Assembly (NCBI GenBank): GCA_947396885.1
Contig: OX377203.1
Coordinates: 1,426,001 to 1,490,000 of the forward strand
Source of the DNA: Heligmosomoides polygyrus polygyrus
Lineage: Eukaryota > Nematoda > Chromadorea > Rhabditida > Heligmosomidae
Length of the DNA stretch: 64,000 bases
Reading direction: 5' to 3'
Positions 21,407 to 34,320 of this stretch are shown piece by piece; the stretch's first letter is position 1; each line of letters begins with the position of its first letter. A program made the position numbers and the translations under genes. Below the pieces are notes generated by a model. The model ran no database searches, was not told the origin of the DNA, and saw only the letters and a list, made by a program, of their open reading frames with translations.

Positions 21407-24014
21407 TTAGTGATCTTCACCTGCTGGCACAGGCTTGAAAGAAACCTGCTCGCATTCCAGATAGTTGAAGAACTGGTCGAACGAAATTGCTTTCAGCGGG
21501 CCATCTTCAGCCTTGCTAATGTCGAACTCGAAAGCGATGGATTTGCCTCCCTAAGCAACAAAGTAAAATATTCCATGTTAAGTGCTGCAATATAAACAAA
21601 GTTTTGCACTGACAGAGAGCAGCAAGGTCACTTCAATATTTTCCGAAGCCTAGCTAACAGGTGAGAAATGTTTCTTCCGATTAGCGAACTGTATAGGTAG
21701 TAACACTGGATATGAGTGAATCATTTTCGGATATCCAATCGGATATATCCAATCCGAATCAAATAAAAGACTAAGGTCCGCGAAATTAGCGCTAACCGAA
21801 TTATCCAATTATCTGAAGATTCTCGATCTAACCCAATATGGTAGGTGCGCACAATTAGCAAAAAGCGTCAATTTTCTACACTGAATTACACCAGAACAGA
21901 AAGGGGTTGCTTTATACGCGATGTGTAAGAGGTGTTAATACACATATTTTTATTTAAAATTAAACTGCAGCTTGTCCCTTCTAGTTCCCAGAAATTTTGT
22001 ACGTAACTTTGATGTGGGTGTTCTGTTTAGAAAAAACCGAAGAAACTGAATATCGTCGTCGTTACGATGGACCCTTCTTGGATTTTGCCAGAAGAAACAA
22101 GTATTTCACTTGAATGCTGTTTTACTCAAGGAATGTGCAGAAGATATCCTGTTTCACCTCTTAACCCTATAAAGGATTCATTACTGCAATGTAGTATAGT
22201 GGTATAGTGGCACTACAGGTTTCTCCTCGAGGACCATCAGTAGGGCAGGGAGCTGTAGTACGTCCTAGGCGCCAAGAGTCGGGTTTATATACACCCCTAA
22301 CTAGATCAAGTGTGGCGGAAGATAGTATAGGTCATTGTTTGTTGGGCCAGAGGTGATCTTTGCAGCGGGTAAACAATGTGGTTGACTGCTAAAGGGCTAG
22401 AATTGATCTAGCAGCGTTTCAATGAATTTGCGCGTTTTTTTATATGAGTTTAAAAACCATACTTGTAGCTGATGCTTTTGCTATGAAGAATGCACTTCAG
22501 TATACCTTGCAGAATAAATTTTATTGTAGTTTAGTTCAATAGGGGAGGATACCAAGACTAGATAGAGCAAGACTTAATACGACATCCTTCGAAGGTTCGT
22601 TTCCTGTGAGAGTGGTGCCTATATGGAGTCGGTTGGTTTGAATTCTTCATAGATGGAAGACATCTGATCCCTTTTAGTGCCACTTAAGATTAGGCTTGGG
22701 AAATTTCACACTCTCAGACATCATTTTTTCTTTCAGGTTCAAGGCGGCACGCTTAGCATACCAATCGCAGTTTGATGCAGCTGTCACTCCTTCTTCTTAA
22801 CGGCACTCTCAACTCTCCGGATCTGTATCTTTTTGCGTAGTAGGTGCATTCGTATAGCGCTTCCACATCCCCTGCGTTCGTCGAGGTACGATTTGGCGGA
22901 GGAAGTGAACCTACTACGATGGTATTCGGGTGTCGCGGCAAGCACGAGCTGCCGCTACTTCTTCATGAGTCTCGCCCGCGAGACCTCAGACGAGCAAAAA
23001 ATAGTGCATTCACAGTTCGCCTACAGTGTCTTCTTCCTTGACAGCAGAAAGTACAAGACGTCTCCTTTATATTCTAGAAGAACCGCCCTCGCGGTCTCAG
23101 TCTTGTTGAGTTCCTCCATCCTGCTAGCTCGCCTTTAGTTGTACAATTACGAATAAACGGATTATTAATTAATTCTGTGTTAGAGGCCACGGAAGCCCAC
23201 ACATCGGGGTACCCGACGCTAAAACTTCTTGCAGTGTTCATGGCCACTACCTTCTTCTGCCAAGCATCTACCGCCTATTCACCTTCCCTCCTTCCTCACT
23301 CCCCTCGCTCACCCCGCCATCTACTCCCCTATATCCTTCTATCTAATGTTCTTCTCTTTCCTCCTTGTTCTTTATCTTTCTCTTCGCTGTACCCTATTGA
23401 TGATATAGTGCTGAATTCTATGCTCAACATTGTACTATTCACTTGTAGCCAATAGTAAGTAAATAAATCATAAATAAATGCTCTAGCCCTGATCCAGGTC
23501 GGCCCACATTGTCCTAAGTCAGCTACATACTGACAAAAATGTGGTCAATTCACGGAAAAATACAAGAGATTCTCCTTTGCATATGACCAATGGGCTTTTG
23601 GAGTGGATTCCAGGGACATCCCGTTTTTCTGCATTCTGATGATGGGCTCGAAAGGAAAATTCTTGAGCTGAATTGGAAAATCCTCACGATCGTGAGCCTC
23701 ACCTTGCTTCTTCCGGCGAACACAACATATACTTTTTCTTTACCGTTCTTCACGTAAAATTCCGCGATGGTGTCATCAGATTTCTAAAGCAAAGACAACA
23801 GTGGTGAAATCTTAAAGAATAGAACTTTGGCTAGATTTGACTTGAAATGACGTACCAGTGAGAAGCCGAGTTGTTTTTTGATTTCTTTTCGCAAACTCTT
23901 ATTCTCGATAGACGGTCCGACTTTCAGGTATCCTCTTTGACATCCTTCAAGGCTTACAGCGGTTGAGTATGCGCACATAGCCAGAAGTGCGACTCCAAGA
24001 AGAAACAACTTCAT
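21407..24014 (-). CDS. Secreted small protein, array gene B (3 exons, 127 aa)
   Basis: Exons on the minus strand are 24014-23856 (53 codons), 23783-23703 (27 codons) and 21550-21407 (47 codons plus stop). The donor of intron 1 is GTACGT and of intron 2 GTGAGG; acceptors are TTTAG and GCTTAG; both introns are phase 0. The product has a signal peptide (MKLFLLGVALLAMCAYSTAV), then SLEGCQRGYL as in gene A. Exon 2 starts KSDDTIAEF and ends FAGRSK. Exon 3 holds SIAFEFDI and QFFNYLECEQVSFKP, again closest to gene A. A poly(A) signal lies at 21352-21357. Intron 2 is long (2152 bp) and repeat-bearing, so splicing across it is inferred from exon homology. Function unknown; secretion is predicted. Confidence 0.77.
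21705..21845. repeat. Dispersed repeat shared with 25735-25950
   Basis: Shared tracts: GGTCCGCGAAATT, ATTATC(C/T)GAAGATT and ATCCGAATC. Family unknown. Confidence 0.45.
22140..22340 (-). repeat. LTR-like segment shared with 40740-40960
   Basis: Both places share ATCCTGTTTCACCTCT and CATCAGTAGGGCAGGGAG; on the minus strand a TATA-like box (TATATAAAC) precedes the shared tract. Could be LTR fragments. No coding part is visible. Confidence 0.4.
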
Positions 24015-24599
24015 TTCTGAAAGCGCATTCTAGAGACAGCGCTACTGATACTAAAGATTGTCCAACATAACAGGGAGAAAGGTTTCCAGCGTTAGAGTAT
24101 AAACATCAACCATGAGGAAGAAAAGATGTAAAATGTGAGTTTGGAACCCCATTCATTCTAAACTTGAACTTACTGTTGTTGTGAGGTAGGCACAGATCCA
24201 GACGCAGACTGAATATCCTCCCAGCCTGAGCTGCTTTAATACCGTCGGTTCCGACATCGAAAGTTCCCCATGCTATTTGACTTTGAATAGAAGCACTATA
24301 CACCAACGAGTAACACCTCGGTTCAATTTCGCCCTTATCGGGATGTTTACACTCACACTATCCAATAACACGAATTGCACTAACTGTTGACTGATGCCCG
24401 TAGGTGGCACTTTATTGAAATTCAGGGGAGCGATTATCTCATTTACAGTTTTGAGCGCTCTGTTCGTAGTGCGGTAGTACTATCGCTGGCTTGACGATTC
24501 TGAAATTGAAGTTACTAGTTCAAAGCCAGTTCATCCACAAATTATCCTTATGTTTAGCAAGAGGCGGCTAGTTTAGATAGGTAGGTAAATTGACTTCCA

Positions 24600-25576
24600 T
24601 TTATTTATTTATTTATTTAAGGACGTGGAATGTAGTCACACGTGTAAAACTAAGAAACCGAATGAAAATAAACATAAACAAATAGCAACACGCCTGGACA
24701 AACAGTGAACAAATAACTGCAAAGTGATGTCTGCTAACTGTAACCAAAACAGTACAATCAGGGACAATTTCCAGAAAAAAGACTAAGAATAACAATAAGA
24801 GATCACTTCTCAATAAGTTTACGGAAGGCCTGGACAGACAACCCCAACGACATTTTTTCATCACTTAGTAACGTGTTGAATTGGCTGAGGTTCCTATAGG
24901 TGAGGAAGTTTGTCCTAATCTTTGTCTTTGCAACCGCGACGTTAAGCCGCAGTTTACCTCTCATTGTTCTAGTCAACGGCACACCGAAAAACGAGAGTGG
25001 ATCTATGGAGAGCCTCTGAGTTAGAATTTTGAACATCATGGTGAGATCAGCCTTTCTTCTTCTACTAGCCAGCGTTGGAAGGCCAAGTGCTTTTGCCCTT
25101 TCTAGGCCATTGGGCAGCTGCAGGCAGTGGACATCATAACATCTCAAATATAGCTTTCGGGTAAAACTGTTCTGAACGCTTTCCTAGAAATCGATATCCT
25201 TCTTTTTGCAAGGATTCCAAACAGTTATTCCAAACTCCAATATCGGTCGAACGTAGGATTTATAAACCCGTAAATATACTTGGGGATCCTTCGATCGTAG
25301 AAGCCTGAACAGAGTGTAGATGGTATAGTTCGCTTTCCTCACAAGTGTTTTGTAGTAACTGCCGAAGTCCAGGTTAGTATTAATCAAGAAACCCAGGTCT
25401 CGAACTTCCTCTACAGGCATGAGACGTGTGGTTTGTAGTTTGTACGGATCCGATGTCTTACCCTTCGGACCAATTAGCATGCACTTGGTTTTATCCGCTG
25501 ATAATGGAAGCTCCCACTGTTTAGACCATTGGTTGACATACTCAATTGCTGCTTGTAAATCACTGACATCATCCAT
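24600..25576 (-). mobile_element. 5'-truncated CR1-like LINE
   Basis: Minus-strand frames 25576-25184 and 25147-24803 give the reverse-transcriptase thumb and C-terminus: WELPLSADKTKCMLIG, EVRDLGFLINTNLDFG, YKSYVRPILEFGITVWNP, then LGLPTLASRRRKADLTMMFK. One disruption separates the two frames. The 3' end is a TAAA repeat (24601-24620 on plus), the usual CR1-type microsatellite tail. Confidence 0.8.
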
Positions 25577-25949
25577 CCATTTGATACACTTGTAAATTCT
25601 AGATTCTCCGACATTCTAAAGCCCTAACGAGAGCGAGAACAGACAATCGTTTGTCTCTGCCTTCGTCCTGATCAGAGCGTGATCCAAGCGTCACTTTACC
25701 CTTATAAGCGTGCACTGAAGCACTGCTACCTTTATCGTCTTACTTAGTCTACCCAGTATACATTGAATCCGAATCAATCATTTACTCATCCGATTCGAGT
25801 ACCGCGATCGGAACCAATCAAAAATCCAGGGTCCGCGAAATTGCCATTATCCGAATCATCAATTATCCGAAGATTTCTGATCGGTCAATGTATCGAATAA
25901 ATAATTTTTGGATCTCCGATTCGGATATTCCGACCCGAATCATCAATCA

Positions 25950-27040
25950 TCAGGATGAGGGAGAACATCATACCTCAATTGGTTTAATTCTTGGATGGTC
26001 AGATGCGAGACATGAGGACGGACGATGGCGTGGAGAGGGATCGGACATCATCGATTCTCCGGAGCAGTACGCATTTCAGCAACTTCTGGAGACCAACGTG
26101 TTATTCACAACCTCTCTGCCGTGATGGTTTCAAAAGGTTTCGAGAAGTCGTAGTGGATAATACCCGTTGCAGACAGTGAGCGTGACCCTCCTCGAGGCTA
26201 AGTGGAGGGAGGAGGAATGTTTTGCGGTTCTTTCTTATCCAGTCGTTGTGCTGATTCTTTTTCGAATGTTGTAGAGAGAAGGTCCTTGTTTTTCAAACGT
26301 GAAACTTTTGGCACCATATACGCTCGTTAAGTTCGTTAGCATAGTCCTCTCAACAGGTTTCCTTAATGTTTTGACATGCTTCGCACACGCTGTGGTCAAC
26401 GTTTCGATCACTTTCTTTTTCCTTAAAAAATAATCACGAGGTGACGCTTATCGGAGTCGAACTGAACTTATGTTACGACCTGAGAGTAAAACATCCCGCA
26501 CGTCTTCTTTCCTTTTTTAGGCCTCCTTGCTCTGATTACAAAAAGAAAACTAGTTTGACTAAAACGTAAAATAGTACGACCGGATTTGAGGGGGAGAATC
26601 TTACAAAAAATCCTACGAAGCTCCTATGAAGCCTCTCTTCCTTTCTATCTTATGAAGGCGGTTTATTCTCCAATGTACGCATTCTACTGGCAAGAAGCTG
26701 ATCTTGAAAGTCCCAATCCGAAGTGCTTAATTTCCGGAAAGAAAAAATTAGCACTACTCAACCGCCAATAGCATGTCCGGCGGCAGTAATCCAACTATCT
26801 ATAATCGGCTAATGTCATCGTCACGGGGAGTTGGTACTGAAGTCGAGAAATGCCTACGACAGTGCGGCGTATGCCAGCCGGGTTTTCTTTCACCTTAACC
26901 ATGGGAGATTGCTGACGAACCATATCCTTGGCGGCGGTTCAGCCTAGTTTACGATATATTCAGTAGGAAACGCGTCAGGGTGGTGTCGCAGAAACAGACT
27001 CCACCTAATTTACAATTTCTACTGATGTCGTCGAACGTGC
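25950..27040. other. No gene recognised
   Basis: Short frames only; no family motif. Confidence 0.5.
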
Positions 27041-27829
27041 GCTGGAATTCCGAGTAAGGAGACCAGTAGGAGGGGGACCAGTGAAGAATGGACCAGTAAA
27101 GGGGAACCACTAGAGGGGGAATAAGGATAGCAGACCAGTTTCCCTCAATATCGCCCAATGTACGCCGGGTTTCTGAAAACGTCCCATAGACATCGTGGCA
27201 ACGGTGACACGCAATGGTCACACGTGAGTCGGGAGTCAGGGTCACATGTGAGTGCTTGCTTGACTGACTCTCACTCTCACCAGCACATAGGTAAGGAAGT
27301 ACTAGCGGGGAGGTAGGGGTATGACTATGGGATTCGGAGGAGTCGACCAATACCGATTAATTTTAATTAATTTTCTGCAGATTAAGCACTTCAGATTGAG
27401 ACTCTCATTATCTGTTTCTCGCCACATCGAGAACGGGCACTTCGGAGAATAAATCGTGTATATGCGATAGAGGGTGGATGGGCTTCATAGGAGCCGTGAA
27501 GATTCTGCCCTACCATATCCCGCTGCACTAATCTAGATAGTAGAACCATTTTTTACCGAAAGTAAAAGTTACTAAAAGTAAGAAGGCCTAAAGAAGAAAG
27601 AAAAAAGATTGGGGTTGTTCTGTTCTCGGGGTTTGGGGGTGAAGCCGCCAACCAGATGTTTGGCGGTCCCTAGGCCGCTGAACGTCTGGTACCCTATAAT
27701 TGCTATAATCATTTTCCCTACCACTCCCGCCCCCAAATTCCTCCTTGCCGATGTGCCGGAGGAGAAATGGAGTGAGAATCACGCCTGCGAATTTTCGTTG
27801 TGCAGAGCCTTTAAAAGCTTTTCTGAAAT

Positions 27830-28280
27830 TCCAGCGCAGCGCATTCCGCGTAACTCTGGTCTGTGGCACGTCTTCCGGATCTGGATGCATGTTATACGAC
27901 GTGTTGAGAATCCTGACACATGCAGCATAACGTATGTGACACATTTGCTGAGTACCGCCGTAAGTGCCACCACGTTACCACGACATATATGCGACGTCTT
28001 CTGCATCTCGACACACGTGGCACGACGTTGTAGCACGTCTTCGAAAACCCAACATATGTTGAACGATATTAAAATAAAATACCGGTCCTCCTTTAGTGCA
28101 TCCCCCTAGTAGTCTCCTCTAATGAGAACCCTTATTGGTTCTCCCCTACTGGTTTCTTCTTTCCCCGTCGCCTTTACTGGTCCCGCTTTCTCTGAATCCC
28201 TATGCACGTTGGACGACGTCTTCATCAGGTCTTCTGAATCCCGACGCACTTGGACGACGTCTTCAGAATTCCCGCGCTTG
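27830..28280. repeat. Degenerate minisatellite with GACGACGTCTTC
   Basis: Units of about 33 bp with TTGGACGACGTCTTC and GAATCCCGACGCA. A related block lies at 55980-56200. Confidence 0.5.
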
Positions 28281-28471
28281 GCCCCTGATCAATAGCAACA
28301 AAACTTCCTCGTCCAAAGTAAACGGTACTTATGGTGTTTGGTGTAACTTCATGTTGTGTTTTAAGATGCCCTCCAGACAATACTGCAAGTCTGCATAAAA
28401 CTTTTTATTAAATGATGTAGTATTCTTTTTAGACACTAAGCTGTAAGCAATCTTGCTTCCGCCTCTCATTT

Positions 28472-30457
28472 TTAGCTCTCGGAGTTCTCTTCAGCGGCAT
28501 GAACCGCGCATTCCAGGTACTGGAAGTACTTGGAGAAAGGAATAGGGATCAGTTCGTTTTGACCATAATCCGGTGATCCATAGATAAAGGTGACCGCTTT
28601 GTCATTCTGAATAAGCAGATTAGAGGAATAACACGCGTTTTTTGACTTTTTGGAAACCAACACTCCAAAAAAAGCTTCTCCAACTTCTTCCATTACGTGT
28701 TGTTTACTGAAAGACAACCAATACTTGCCTCACTAACTTTACTGAACATAAATTTCGTTAATAAAACCCCACAAAAACGCTACGAGCCTTTAAAGGCAAC
28801 TAACAGACCCTCAATGATTAAATTAAAAAGGATAAACAACGCTGTCAATCAGCCGATTGTGAAAAAAGGAAAAGGAAAAGAAGGGGAGAGAATAGAGCTA
28901 TGTTTTAATTTGATCTCACCTTAGGCCTATGTTATACTTCGGCGCCGACGCTGCGACACGTCACCGACAGCCCGTCATAGACGTCGTCGACGCGTCTGTG
29001 GCGACGTCGACGACGTCGTCGATAGATTCTGCCGCGACGTCGGCGACGTCATCAACAAGAGAGCATCGGAGCACATTTTTAGCATGGCAGCGCGTTTTCA
29101 ATGTCATCATTTGGTAATCTGACTGAGGATAGAAACGCTAGATGATCACATCTGCCTCGAATTTGCTTACATTGTGTGCTTTTCTTAACGCCGCGGGGTA
29201 TGCGCCATTGGCCAACAGCCTCAGCCTGACTACTAATTGACTATGGACAAATTATATATTATTAGACATAATAATAATAGAAGTACGGGATAGTGTTGGG
29301 CATTTAACGACTATTGATTTACCAATTTAACGATTTTACCAGCAATTGCGGATTAGCAAAGACCTTTTCCGTTAAATCGTATTTAAATTAAATCTACGAG
29401 GAATTCTCGAAGTTCAAAGGAAAATTTAACTCTTAATTAGTAAGAGTTCTATCTCGAAAAAGCTCTTCGCAGAGGTTTGCATTACCATTTCAGAAAGCGA
29501 GGTAACACTACTTATTTTCCACACAGTTCTATTTAGTATTACTTGCTCTACAAGGAAGCAAATAGGCCTAGAAAATGCGAAGAGAACAGCTGAGAAGGAT
29601 ACAAAAAGGAAGAAAAGTGACAAAGTGAAGGGGAGCTAAGGCTTAGGGTCCCACTCCCTCCCAGACACCCAGTGTTCTAGTGAATTGCACTTTTTGTGTT
29701 CTCAAGACGGCGTCTTTTGCACTTCTCGATTTCGTAATTCGAAGTACGGTGGTGATGATGGCAGTTCCGGGAACGAAGAACCAACCCACAATCATAACAC
29801 TCCATCGGAGCGCATTTTCTGCCACCCTTGGATGGCGTCGGCGACATCGGTGACGGACCGTCGCCGCGCACAGCACGGCGACACGCTGTCACTGACGTCG
29901 GCGATGCTGACGTTGTCGGCCCGTTTGTGGCGACGTCGGCGACGGAAGTATAACACCCCCTGTGGAGCTCTCAGCGATGTCGCCTGCGACGCTGTGATGT
30001 GCGGGCTACGCAGTGCGTAGCAGCCCCTACAGCACAGCGTCGCCGACGTCGGCGACGCGTCGCCGAAGTATAACATAGGCCTTAATGGCTAGAACAAGAG
30101 CAAAAATCGCACCTTTTGTCTGCCGGCGAAACAGACGGTAGCGACTTTGTCAAAGGCTTTGTCATTCACCATAAAGCTCGCAATGATGTCGTCGTCATCC
30201 TAAAATTGAAGAAAATGTGGAAACAGTGGTACTGTCTAATAATGTAACAACTTAGATAAACGATTTCCCCTTACCGCAAGGAAAAATCTACCCACCAATG
30301 TTAGTTTGAGATACTGCTTAATCTCTGCGCGCAGCTCGGAATTGTTTTTCGCAGTTTCCACGTCTATGGGCATTCTTTGACACCCATCCAGTTCAACGAA
30401 CGCCATCGCGCCTATGCACAGCACAACTTGAACAGCTACACGCAGAACCGCCTTCAT
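28472..30457 (-). CDS. Secreted small protein, array gene C (3 exons, 127 aa)
   Basis: Exons on the minus strand are 30457-30296 (54 codons), 30199-30113 (29 codons) and 28606-28472 (44 codons plus stop), both introns in phase 0, with donors GTGGGT and GTGCGA. A signal peptide (MKAVLRVAVQVVLCIGAMA) precedes FVELDGCQR. Exon 2 begins DDDDIIASFMVNDKAFD and ends FAGRQK. Exon 3 has NDKAVTFIYGSPD, PIPFSKYFQYLEC and an acidic tail. A poly(A) signal is at 28404-28409. Intron 2 (1506 bp) contains a 1158-bp element flanked by TTA. Gene D is the nearest relative. The mature protein has three Cys: one in exon 1, one in exon 2 and one in exon 3. Function unknown. Confidence 0.82.
28924..30081. mobile_element. 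1158-bp TTA-flanked element in intron 2 of gene C
   Basis: Ends GGCCTATGTTATACTTCGG and complement CCGAAGTATAACATAGGCC, flanked by TTA on both sides. Both ends are GC-rich with CGACGTCG repeats; the middle (29100-29800) is AT-rich with no readable gene. It could be one long non-autonomous element or two MITEs enclosing other DNA. Confidence 0.6.
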
Positions 30458-30865
30458 TCCTTAAAAGACTGTTTATGAATTGTACTAAAGAATTATTGAA
30501 ATATGAAATGTGTTAAAGCATTGCAGCGTGGAAGGAACAAAAATGATAGCTCCATGTGACCATGTGACACAGAACTGCACCAAAAACAGCCCTACTGCCG
30601 TTGCTTTCCTTTTTGTCAATGTGCTGAAGGAATACCCACGTGTTCTTGCCAAAAGGTTCTTGTGGTGCCGAGCCGATAAACAAGACAGTGTGGTCTCTCT
30701 CAGAAAAGTCTGGCACCAATTCACCGTCCCAGGAGGGATGTAGGGTTTTGATGGTGTGGCAGCTGTGAGTCTAACGATGCCAACCCCACAGGATAGTTCC
30801 GAATTGCGCCCATCGAAGGTTGTAGAATTATGTAAAGCATGATCAAATCAATATTCTCTCCTCAT

Positions 30866-31651
30866 ATATATATATATATATTTATTTATTTATTTATTTA
30901 TTTATTTGCTACACGAAGAACATCGTGTGGACAACCAACTATCGTAGAGACACAAATAAAAGGAACGACCATAAATTATCTATTAATAAACGCAAACTAA
31001 ACAGTAGAAGAAACAGCTACTAAGCGAAACTAAAAAGAAAGGAGAATAAAGATCAGCGACCGAGTCGTCGGACGACATTTAAGGTTGCGACGATATTACA
31101 GCCTGAGATGTTATTTGAGGAAAGTCTTAAAGGCATGGCAGCTCCGTGGTAAATCGTGCTTCTTGCGAAGCTTCTCAAACGAGGAAAATGTCCTGTGAGT
31201 GAAAAAGAAACGCCTACAATTTAGCAGTACCAGTATCATATTTGATTGGACCACCTCGAGTGATTGTTGCTCTCACGGTCACAAGATCCTCGAGTTTGAT
31301 GCCAATTTCCCGATGAACGATTTTGTGAAAAAGGAGGAGGTCGTTAGGCTTTCTTCTAGTATACAGAGTGGGCAATCCAAAATTGAAATTTCTCTCAATA
31401 CTCGAAGGAATTCGCTCATATAAGAACCCTAGCGCGCGTACCATGAGCTTCCTTGCGAAGCTATTCTGAACTCTTTCTAGCAAAGCAATTGTCTTCCTTT
31501 TATGGGATTAAAAACAGGAGTACCATATTCCATTATAGGCATGCCATATATTTTGTACGCTTGAAGAAATACATTGGCATCCTTAGTTGACAATGCTCTA
31601 AGCAAATTAAACATTACCTGAGTAGCTTTGTTGGCTATCATAGTGCAATGC
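30866..31651 (-). mobile_element. 5'-truncated CR1-like LINE with 38-bp target duplication
   Basis: Minus-strand frames encode QAYKIYGMPIMEYGTPVFNP, then LERVQNSFARKLMVRALGF and FGLPTLYTRRKPNDLLLFHK, the end of a CR1-type reverse transcriptase. The 3' tail is a TA/TAAA repeat at 30866-30908. The 38 bp at 30828-30865 recur at 31652-31689 with three differences, a long target duplication. The matching site near 42150-42185 is empty. Confidence 0.8.
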
Positions 31652-32235
31652 TTATGTAAAGCATGATCAATTCAATATTTTTTCCTCATGGACTTTAACG
31701 TTTCACTCTGAAGCTGGGTAATCCTTTTAGCGCTACTAGGACTGTTCTGTAATTCGGGAGCGTTTTCCCGGTGTAACTGCTTTACACTCGATTCTTTGCA
31801 AAGAACTGATGACACACAAAAGTCTTCGATCAAATGAAACTCTGTTGTTTGAGCGACTCTGGTACAAACACTTGCATCTTCATATATTTCTGAGGCAGAG
31901 ACGTTTTTGCTCATATACACCGCTTCTGCATCTCAGACCTAGCACGAGATAGTCTACTGGTTACATCCTTCATTGACCGGTATCCACAATCTGGTTGAAG
32001 CTTTCGCGAGAGTATGCATTATTGGACGGCATCCACATCGAAGCAAACACGACAAGGACTATTGACCCAGTGCAAAAATTCGTTTCTATTACGGAATGTG
32101 GAGCAGCTCTATGGAATCGTTTGCATAGTGACCTTTTCCCACACAGGATTTCTCTGCTTTCCATCATAGCGTTATGCTTGCTTAGCCTTATTCATTAAAG
32201 TATCACACTGCTCCTTCACCATTATGCTTAATGCT
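31652..32235. repeat. Conserved flank block P, unit C
   Basis: A segment with counterparts at 42152-42735, 48540-49080 and 60790-61335, each upstream of an array gene. Shared tracts include AAAGTCTTCGATC and GTTACATCCTTCATTGA. No gene is recognisable and frames are not conserved. Role unknown; it marks the duplication unit. Confidence 0.7.
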
Positions 32236-32258
32236 CTCGACGCTCACAGGTGGTCATA

Positions 32259-33425
32259 CAGGGTGCGCATAAATTACCCGCAGTGTACTGAGAACTACTA
32301 GCAGAACTGGATTTTGTACTTCATATTGGAATATATTCAACATTCATATTATACCCACGTGCATTCCAAGTAGGAGCTCATAGATGCTTACAGTGCGCTA
32401 ATGGCAAAGACGAATCCGAAACAACCGGCTATTATGAACTTGCACCTCTCGGGTGGAGGCGCTGGATTTATCTCAAAAGTTCTGTGTTCCTCGACGAACA
32501 ATGTATAGCGCCATGGAACGATTCAAGGAGCTTGAGACTTTATCGGACAGGACTGGAAGAGGTAGGAAATCGACTACTGCCACTCCGGAAATGAAGAAAA
32601 GTCGTAATCATTGCCGTTCCTCGCGAAAAATGGCTGAAGAACCCAATATTTCGGCTACCATAGTAAGGAAGAAGCTCAAGATCTATCCATACCTTCCACA
32701 ATGGGTTCACATGCTGATTGAGCGAGTGAAAGCTAAAAGGCTACGAAGATGCAAGAATTTGCTGAAACGGTTCGTGAGTGGCACGCACCGCGCAATCATT
32801 TTTTCTGATGAGATGGTCTTCGCCCTAGAACCTACTGCATTATGGTTTTGGGGTGCAATCACTTCAAACTGCAAGTCTCCACTAGTTTTTGTCGAATCCG
32901 GTTCCTTATTAACAAGGACTAGTACCAGAAAACGATTTTGGAGGTCGTTTAGAAACTCTGGGCCGACCCACACTGCGAAAATGACAGATGATGCTTCCAG
33001 CAGGACTCTGCGTCTGCACAAAAGACGAGGACGACACAACACTGGTGCAAACGTGTACTCCCGCACTTCATTGCGCAGGAGAACTCGCCCTCGAACTCAT
33101 CGGAAAAACCCTCTTGACTTCTCAGTGTAGTCCGTTATTGAGAGCAAAGTCTGCTCTACCTGAACGCAAGTTTGACGTCTCTGAAAGCTTCCCTGACAAA
33201 AGCGTGAAATGAAATGAGCGACGACTACCTCCGTGCCAAGTGTGATGCGTTCATCACTCGACTGAGGATTTGGGTTCGCACCAAAGGCGGCCATTTCGAA
33301 TGACTCTAATTGGCTTCTGTTAGAAAGATAATAAAGTTGCTATATTTTGAGTTTCGCTGTCAAATCCGCATTTGTGTTGATGTTACACTGTGGTATTATT
33401 GGGCGGGTAATTTGTGCGCACCCTG
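32259..33425 (+). mobile_element. Tc1/mariner element with intact inverted repeats
   Basis: 1167 bp, flanked by TA (32257-32258, 33426-33427), with 23-bp inverted repeats CAGGGTGCGCATAAATTACC and complement. The paralogous site near 42757 has the single TA and no element. A frameshifted transposase runs from 32453: helix-turn-helix (FCVPRRTMYSAMERFKEL), FSDEMVFALE, then NPLDFSV near 33110-33127. Inactive because of frameshifts, but ends are well preserved. Confidence 0.88.
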
Positions 33426-33427
33426 TA

Positions 33428-33955
33428 CATTCTGCACTAAAGCTCATTATGGTACTAACATTGCTGCTGCACAGTCCAAACTTTGACAAAAGTAACATCA
33501 AAAGCGACATTAGTTTTGGAAGGAGGACAGGAGTCAGTAGTGGAGTGAATTCCTGAGCATGTCATGCTGTATTAATACTGTCAGCTATGCTCTTCAATTG
33601 ATCCGAGGGCTATGGAAGGGTGCTGCGTAAACAGGCGAATGTTTAGGATAGACGAACATAAATTTGCACATGGTGCATCCCTTGCATGTCGCTACTTTTT
33701 ATAATATTGCGAAATGTGGCGGATGCGCTATAGTGGTCGTCTCAATGTCATCTATTTCTCTCGCTGAGTAACTCTGGTGGTGCTTCTCCCTCAAATTAAC
33801 CTTTTCATGGCTCCTAAAACAAGACCTAACAGTGCTCTACATTCGCTGTTGATAAGCTAAATGAGAATTTCGCTGTACTGCGCCAGAGGTGTTACGAGCG
33901 TACTTGTGCAATGAGAAATTGCGTTATCCTCCCAATTGGGAGAGATTGAGACTGC
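33428..33955. repeat. Conserved flank block Q, unit C
   Basis: Counterparts at 42745-43272, 49640-50300 and 61880-62515. Shared tracts include GTATTAATACTGTC and GATCCGAGGGCTATG. No coding sense. Confidence 0.68.
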
Positions 33956-33959
33956 CCAA

Positions 33960-34320
33960 AAAAGGTGTTGTCTACCAACGCTGAGAGCAGTGCTTAACCT
34001 ATAGAGAGCTACACATGGGAAAGACAGGAAGGGCACGTAGTGTTTGCATTAATAAACATCTAGCTGGGAAAGCGAAACGGTGCTGTCTAACCCCACTGGG
34101 TAAATATCGACAAGGAGCCCACGGCGGAAACGACTTTGACATTAAATACATTGCGTTGCTACGTGAAAGTGAAATCGGTGCCAGAAAGGCTCTTGAGGCT
34201 TTCTGGATTTGAGGGCGCGGTCCAACAACGAACAAACTAAACGGTTGCAATTCAATAACAAGCGACTTCTGCCCTTCATCCTGTTGTGTGAGCTCTGAGA
34301 CTGCGCACTCTATACTCATT
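33960..34320 (+). pseudogene. Penelope-like GIY-YIG tail relic in unit C
   Basis: Plus strand from about 34012: HLAGKAKRCC, GGNDFDIKYIALLRESEIGA, RKALEAFWI, an in-frame stop, then GRGPTTNKLNGCNSITSDFC. The RKALEAFWI and NKLNGCNSIT segments match the PLE GIY-YIG C-terminus. Stops and shifts make it inactive. Duplicated in unit D. Confidence 0.6.

Larger units (their letters stand above)
21551..23702 (-). other. Intron 2 of gene B
   Basis: 2152 bp with two dispersed repeats (21705-21845, 22140-22340), a pyrimidine-rich tract (23270-23400) and AATAAATCATAAATAAATG at about 23461. No gene recognised. Confidence 0.55.

Noticed and set aside
27830..28280. CRISPR array
   Set aside because: Units are degenerate, spacers are not distinct from repeats, and the window is eukaryotic.
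33999..34319. Minus-strand 106-codon frame, similar at 43838-44329
   Set aside because: Antisense to the PLE GIY-YIG relic, whose plus-strand residues match the family.
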